From the NCBI GenBank assembly GCA_963575745.1, contig CAUYUJ010021691.1:88671-135084 (forward strand): a DNA stretch of 46,414 nucleotides. The letters run 5' to 3'. Position 1 is the first letter of the stretch; each line of letters opens with the position of its first letter. This document shows, one piece after another, positions 42,390 through 46,414 of the stretch. Both the position numbers and the translations under genes were made by a program. Source of the stretch: Prorocentrum cordatum. Its lineage: Eukaryota; Sar; Dinophyceae; Prorocentrales; Prorocentraceae. The notes beneath the pieces were generated by a model. That model did not search any database. It saw only the letters and a program-made list of their open reading frames with translations, and was not told where the DNA came from.

Positions 42390-42831
42390 AGAAGGACAAA
42401 GCGCTGAATGTACACCGAAGTGTTCGACGACTGCGTATGTAATGATGTGACGATATACAGACTGAGCCCTTCGTGAATGTCTACATGTTTTTCTGACGCC
42501 TACAAACGGCGCTGACGAGTGTGAGAAAATTGTCCGCGCAGCAAAAGCCGGCGAAGCGTGCGGGAGCTCGCATGCTGAGACAGACTACGTCTGCAGACCG
42601 CCAGCTGCAACAGGTTGCGAGCGGTTCTTGGAAGATGTTTACGGAACGGAGCTACGGTGTCTGAAAACATTGGCATCGAAGCGAAGAGCCTCGGAGCCCT
42701 GCAGCCTGAGAAACACCGCAGAAACTCGCATACTGAAAAGGAATGCATTGCAAACCGCACGTTGGGAACCCTGCAGGCTGAGAAGCACCGCAGGATGTCG
42801 CATGCTGAAAAGCACTTGTACTGCAGAGCGC
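42390..42831. repeat. 442-bp direct repeat, right copy
   Basis: Partner of 39619-40060. It lies about 130 bp beyond the stop at 42964 of the minus-strand unit, so both minus-strand units are followed by this sequence. Confidence 0.93.
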
Positions 42832-42963
42832 AAGCTGCGAAACCTGCAGGCTGAGAAGCACCGCAGGAACTCGCATGCTTTCGAACACTACTGCTCGAGA
42901 CCGCAGCTTGAGAGCGGCAGACCGCAGGCTGAGAAGCACCGCGGGCAGGGAGACTTGCAAAAC
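42832..42963. other. Hairpin-element cluster in 3' flank
   Basis: Two hairpin elements (42844-42865, 42923-42942) and related GCAGACCGCAG phrases lie between the 442-bp repeat and the stop codon. Probably 3' UTR or intergenic. Confidence 0.5.
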
Positions 42964-43446
42964 TCAGATGTCCTGATCGTCTTGGAGGAAGTCACGCCAG
43001 TCCGGCGGCTGCCAAGAATCGATGATGCTCCTGGAGCCACCGCCCGTGCTGCCGCCGATGTCCAGGTAGTCGCCATCGGCCCTGAACAGACGGCCGTGCC
43101 CCAACGCCAGAATCGCTCGGTTGCGGATTTGAAGCAGCGCTCCGCTCTCAAACATCTGCAACACGTCCAGCTGCCTGCGCGTGATGTTCGGCTTTGGCTG
43201 GCCAGCCTGGGCAGACAGATGGCGGGAAAGCCGCTCCCCCTCGTTGTAGCGCGCGATGGCCTCGGCCTTCTGGTGGTGCAGCCGGCGCCGCTGTTGCCGC
43301 AGAGCTTCCTCGGGAACTGCTGCATCACGGCCCTCACTGTGATCAGCTTGCAACGCTTGCGTTAGCCAACCAACGTCGAAGCGCCCTGAGAAGGCCAGCC
43401 CCAGATCTGTTTGGTACCGGCCACGCGTTGCAAATGGCGATGCCAC
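42964..43446 (-). CDS. Probable 3' part of the DNase I-like gene, other frame
   Basis: Open frame of about 160 codons ending TGA at 42964-42966, with protein-like composition (GRYQTDLGLAFSGRFDVGWL, then NITRRQLDVLQMFESGALLQ, then GDYLDIGGSTGGGSRSIIDS). It begins inside an intermediate frame (about 43545 to the TAA at 43362-43364) that reads GSHGASQPAGKGGQAKGAG and KFVKDQKRKRW. That frame itself seems to continue the 43466-45145 frame. Two frame changes are therefore needed to join all parts: introns, sequence errors or decay. No domain recognised. It could instead be a separate small gene. Confidence 0.5.
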   Translation of the reverse strand: MASPFATRGRYQTDLGLAFSGRFDVGWLTQALQADHSEGRDAAVPEEALRQQRRRLHHQKAEAIARYNEGERLSRHLSAQAGQPKPNITRRQLDVLQMFESGALLQIRNRAILALGHGRLFRADGDYLDIGGSTGGGSRSIIDSWQPPDWRDFLQDDQDI

Positions 43447-43465
43447 CGCTTACGCTTCTGGTCTT

Positions 43466-45145
43466 TCACAAACTTGGCGACGCTACCCAGACCTGCACCC
43501 TTGGCCTGGCCACCTTTTCCCGCAGGCTGAGAAGCACCGTGAGAACCTTTCTACCGCCTGGCCCTTTGTTAGGACCCTGCGGAACCGCATGGCCCCCTTG
43601 TGGCGCAGACTTGCCTCTCGCTTTTCCCTTTTCGACATCCCGTTCCTGAAGCGCACGCTGCTGCCGCGACTGCTTGTACTGGTCGCGAGCTACTCTGACC
43701 AATTCCTGGCGCTCAGGCTCCGTGAGAACGTAGCGCATGTCGTCGATGTTCTTGCTCCGCAGAAAGTCATGTCGAAGCTTTAGGACAGAGAGAATGGCTC
43801 GGCCAGTCTCCTCCTGAGACGCAAAGGCCGTGTCATATTCCGAGCCAGGCTGAGGAGCGCCAGCTGGATCAGTGTCCGCTGGCTCCGTGGACTTCCTCTT
43901 TTTGAAAAGCAAGAGACTGAGATGATGGAGGACTTTTGGATCGTACTCCTCGTCGTACCTGTCGTCCCAAAGCTGCCTCAGCTCCCTGTGCAAGTCGTTC
44001 GCGCGATTCTGAACGACATCCTCGACGTAGTCGGGATCACCCGGTGAAGTCGGTGAAAGCGGAGGAGTAGAACTCGGCGACCGATCCCAATGCACAGAAG
44101 ACTCGGCGTCCGCCTGTACGCTGACGTCGGCGTCGGAGACGTTTTCGACGACAATCTTCCGCCTCTTGCTCTCCCCAGGCTGAATAGCACCAGGGAGAGT
44201 GAGCACGACCGCCACCGCATCGTGTGCGTCGTTGCGCATGCCACGATCCGTAAAAGACGCGCCAACGGCAATGGAGCAGAAACGGGCGACTGCTCCGCAG
44301 ACCGCGACGTGGTCGCCTTTGAGGTCGTCCGGAGTGGCATGGACCTCCCATACCTTCTCGTCGTTCTGCTCGCGCTGGTAAGCCTCCCGCGCCTCCTGGA
44401 AAGTGAGGTTGTCGTCGCCGACTACAAGCAGAACGACTGCCTGGCTCAGATTCTCAAGAATCTTTCCCAGGCAGTCCAGGTGCAAGCGGAGATTGCGAAC
44501 TGTCCGCTTTCGAGTCTGGATGGTCGGCGGTTTCTTGCCGCACACGATGTGCATGTTGGCGATCACGACGTGGAACTTGTCATGGCCTGGTTTGTTCACC
44601 TCAAAATGTGAAATAACAGCATCAATCTCTCGGCCGCTAGGAGGCCTGTAAACTTTGCTGTCTTCGCACAGAGTCAGTTCCGCAGGCTGAGAAGCACCGC
44701 GGAACCCCCAGAGAGTCAAGTAGTTGTCGACATCCGAGAAGCGAATGCCATCACCGAAAGGCTTACTGAGGATCTCTGTCACGTTGATCCCTGCTCGGCG
44801 AAAGCCTTCACGGAACGCACCGACCTCGCAGCCACAGACAATATCAGCATCAGCGGTCTCCACTATCGAGGCGCACACCCTTCCGAAGTTAGCGCAGTGA
44901 GTGGCCGCCTGCTTACCAGTCATCATGCCCTGCTCGAACCCGAAATTGAACGAGGCGACCGTGAAAGACGCAGGCTTCACAGCGCCAGAACCAGGCGTCT
45001 GTCCACCTTCCTCCGCAGGCTGAGAAGCACCGCGAGGCGGCGCAGGCTGAGAAGCACCGCGAGGCGGCGACACTTCGGACGAGCCTCGCGGAGCAGAGGC
45101 TGCGGATGAACGTTGGGTATGGGGGTACGGCCAGGGGAACGCCAT
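43466..45145 (-). CDS. Endonuclease/exonuclease/phosphatase (DNase I-like) domain protein
   Basis: From ATG 45145 the frame runs about 559 codons to TGA 43466-43468. An upstream GTG frame adds 15 residues but lacks ATG. Counting from ATG, the N-terminal ~55 residues hold two GASQPA repeats. Then comes the domain: ASFNFG (strand 1 Asn, ~67), CGCEVG (metal-binding Glu, ~107), VVIANMH (Asn/His, ~197-199), VVGDDNL (Asp/Asn, ~244-246), GDHVAV (~277-282) and AHDAVAVVL (~307-315), which resembles the usual terminal SDHxPV with altered order. These motifs define metal-dependent phosphodiesterases of the EEP superfamily; the substrate cannot be told. An acidic/Ser-Pro linker and a helical, charged C-terminus follow. 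GASQPA also interrupts the domain at ~153, between Glu and NMH. The end past ~43550 is probably out of frame. Confidence 0.7.
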   Translation of the reverse strand: MAFPWPYPHTQRSSAASAPRGSSEVSPPRGASQPAPPRGASQPAEEGGQTPGSGAVKPASFTVASFNFGFEQGMMTGKQAATHCANFGRVCASIVETADADIVCGCEVGAFREGFRRAGINVTEILSKPFGDGIRFSDVDNYLTLWGFRGASQPAELTLCEDSKVYRPPSGREIDAVISHFEVNKPGHDKFHVVIANMHIVCGKKPPTIQTRKRTVRNLRLHLDCLGKILENLSQAVVLLVVGDDNLTFQEAREAYQREQNDEKVWEVHATPDDLKGDHVAVCGAVARFCSIAVGASFTDRGMRNDAHDAVAVVLTLPGAIQPGESKRRKIVVENVSDADVSVQADAESSVHWDRSPSSTPPLSPTSPGDPDYVEDVVQNRANDLHRELRQLWDDRYDEEYDPKVLHHLSLLLFKKRKSTEPADTDPAGAPQPGSEYDTAFASQEETGRAILSVLKLRHDFLRSKNIDDMRYVLTEPERQELVRVARDQYKQSRQQRALQERDVEKGKARGKSAPQGGHAVPQGPNKGPGGRKVLTVLLSLREKVARPRVQVWVASPSL

Positions 45146-45269
45146 TTCAATCGAAACTGAGTGGACTGCAGTGAGTGAATGCAGTGGCACGATTGAATGC
45201 AGTGGACTGCAGTGTCACTAGCAATTCCTTAACCAAACACGGCTGTGGCGGAAGGACTACGAAGCGTCT
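45146..45269. other. Short upstream region of the DNase I-like gene
   Basis: It has repeated GAATGCAGTGG and GGACTGCAGTG phrases (45155-45215). No clear promoter signal. A spliced-leader acceptor AG could lie here but cannot be chosen by eye. Confidence 0.4.
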
Positions 45270-45640
45270 GGCTATTCAAAATGTGGCCCGGGAATGTAGT
45301 TCTGGGAACTCGAAGACCAGGAAGTGGCCTACAGTTGGCTCCGGGCATCCAAAATGTGGCCCGGGAATGGAATTCTGGGAACTCGAAAAGCACGAAGTGC
45401 GTGACTGTTGCATCCGGCCCTCCAGAATGTGGCCCGGGAATGGCGTTCTGGGATGTCGAAGAGCACGAAGTGTGTGACTGTTGCATCTGGTTATTCTAAA
45501 TGTGCCCCGGGAATGGCGTTCTGGGATCTCGAAGAACACGAAGTGTGTGACTGTTGCATCCGGGTATTCAGAATGTGGCCTGGGAATGGAGTTCTGGGAA
45601 GTCGAAGAGCACGAAGTGTGTGACTGTTGGTGAAAAACGA
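45270..45640. repeat. 73-bp tandem repeat, inverted relative to 1131-1480
   Basis: AATGTGGCCCGGGAATG (or variants) lies near 45278, 45352, 45425, 45498 and 45571. The unit is the reverse complement of the left-end 72-bp unit, with a diverged middle (GTGTGACTGTTGCATC). Confidence 0.9.
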
Positions 45641-45770
45641 GCCCGGCACCCTGCCGCCCGGCAACTCCCCAACACCTGCCCGGACCCCCCTGTGGAGTGA
45701 TCTGTGAGCTCTTTTGAGACCACTAGAAACCTATCAGTCTTCGCTGTTAGGTAACTTGTAAAAAAGGCCA
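45641..45770. repeat. Inverted copy of the left-end linker
   Basis: CTCTTTTGAGACCACTAGAA, ACCTATCAGTC and CTGTTAGGTAA are the reverse complement of about 1008-1055. The GC-rich part matches 1060-1130 more loosely. Confidence 0.85.
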
Positions 45771-46204
45771 CCCGTAGTTATACGAAAACGACCGTTACGA
45801 ATCTGAATGTTCATAAGCATACTACGAATACAATAGTAATACACATAATGCGACGAATACGAATAAGAGAACGACGAACACGAATACGAATCAGAGTGCA
45901 ACTTTCACTGCTAGTGGTAATACTAGGAACTATAGTGAAATACGACTACGACAATCAACAATCACACAATTAAAACGACGACGACGGCCACTAACACCAC
46001 TAACAGTAGCAACACTAGCAACACTTTGATAACTTTCAACACTCATATTACTATTGGTACTAATGGTAACAACCGTAAAAACAACACCAACCATATTAGT
46101 ACTACTTGTTGTAGTAGTAATGCCAACCACGCTAACAACAATGTTACCATTTTCATAATACTACTACTCCTACTGCTAATCCTAATGCTACGCATACTAC
46201 TGCT
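45771..46204. repeat. Decayed trinucleotide-like AT-rich field
   Basis: Same character as 38516-39114: NAC/NTA rhythm (AACACCACTAACAGTAGCAA) grading into clean CTA. No gene. Confidence 0.6.

Positions 46205-46414
<210 letters not shown>

Larger units (their letters stand above)
40001..45060 (-). repeat. Dispersed GAGA-loop hairpin element, about 10 close copies
   Basis: Core on the plus strand: GCAGGCTGAGAAGCACCGC. Copies at 40001-40020, 40321-40339, 42117-42138, 42771-42792, 42844-42865, 42923-42942, 43521-43540, 44681-44700, 45015-45033 and 45042-45060. Decayed copies at about 39938, 41437, 42700, 43845 and 44176. The fullest form folds with outer arms CCTGC/GCAGG, inner stem GCT/AGC and loop GAGA. 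All copies share one orientation. On the minus strand, coding copies read GASQPA. I saw none in the first 39 kb. Confidence 0.85.

Noticed and set aside
39619-42831. LTR retrotransposon with 442-bp terminal repeats
   Set aside because: The repeats do not begin TG or end CA, no reverse transcriptase, integrase or primer-binding site is visible inside, and no target duplication was seen.

Overview
This is eukaryotic nuclear DNA, most likely from a dinoflagellate. The main sign is a damaged dinoflagellate spliced-leader sequence at 9112-9144. It is followed by a second, more decayed copy in the tandem arrangement that re-inserted mRNAs leave behind. Consistent with this are very low gene density, very GC-rich unique DNA, large fields of micro- and minisatellites, and the two best genes lying on one strand. 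I see no tRNA, rRNA, CRISPR array or bacterial-type operon. Most long open frames here are by-products of stop-poor repeats and are not listed.

Layout. 1-2150: compound minisatellites (72-bp unit, GGCTGA unit, conserved flank), whose inverted copies lie near the right end (39115-39610 and 45270-45770). 2150-9110: a dispersed element with CTCTTGGGG-type minisatellite, large trinucleotide fields, and a (GAC)n / AGAGT / (GTC)n inverted array. 9112-12052: spliced-leader relic, short leader, then a long frame broken by one TGA, a candidate decayed retrocopy. 12190-14760: a PT-rich secreted-protein-like repeat frame nested among 270-bp repeats. 15860-26205: a second copy of the dispersed element, 100-bp and 90-bp tandem arrays, GAT and GAC fields, and two copies of a GAC-cored composite element. 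26233-33163: a 6.9-kb foldback of tandem repeats with mirror order 1-2-centre-2-1 and short terminal inverted repeats. 33270-39610: minor satellites, a cluster of roughly 200-bp foldbacks, and ACT/CTA fields. 39619-45145: the gene-bearing block, all minus strand. 45146-46414: inverted minisatellite and decaying (CTA)n.

The gene block holds two transcription units. One (45145 down to 42964) encodes an endonuclease/exonuclease/phosphatase (DNase I-like) domain with recognisable catalytic motifs, followed by frame-shifted 3' parts. The other (41427 down to 40060) encodes a protein I do not recognise, with a 3' part in other frames. Both are followed directly, or within about 130 bp, by the same 442-bp sequence. 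A short hairpin-forming element (arms CCTGC/GCAGG, inner stem GCT/AGC, loop GAGA) occurs about ten times here, always in one orientation. Where it falls inside the DNase I-like gene it is read in the same phase, giving the peptide GASQPA. This coding-compatible hairpin, the spliced-leader relic, the giant foldback and the recurrent ~200-bp foldbacks are the most interesting signals.

All alignments and counts were done by eye; copy numbers and boundaries are approximate.
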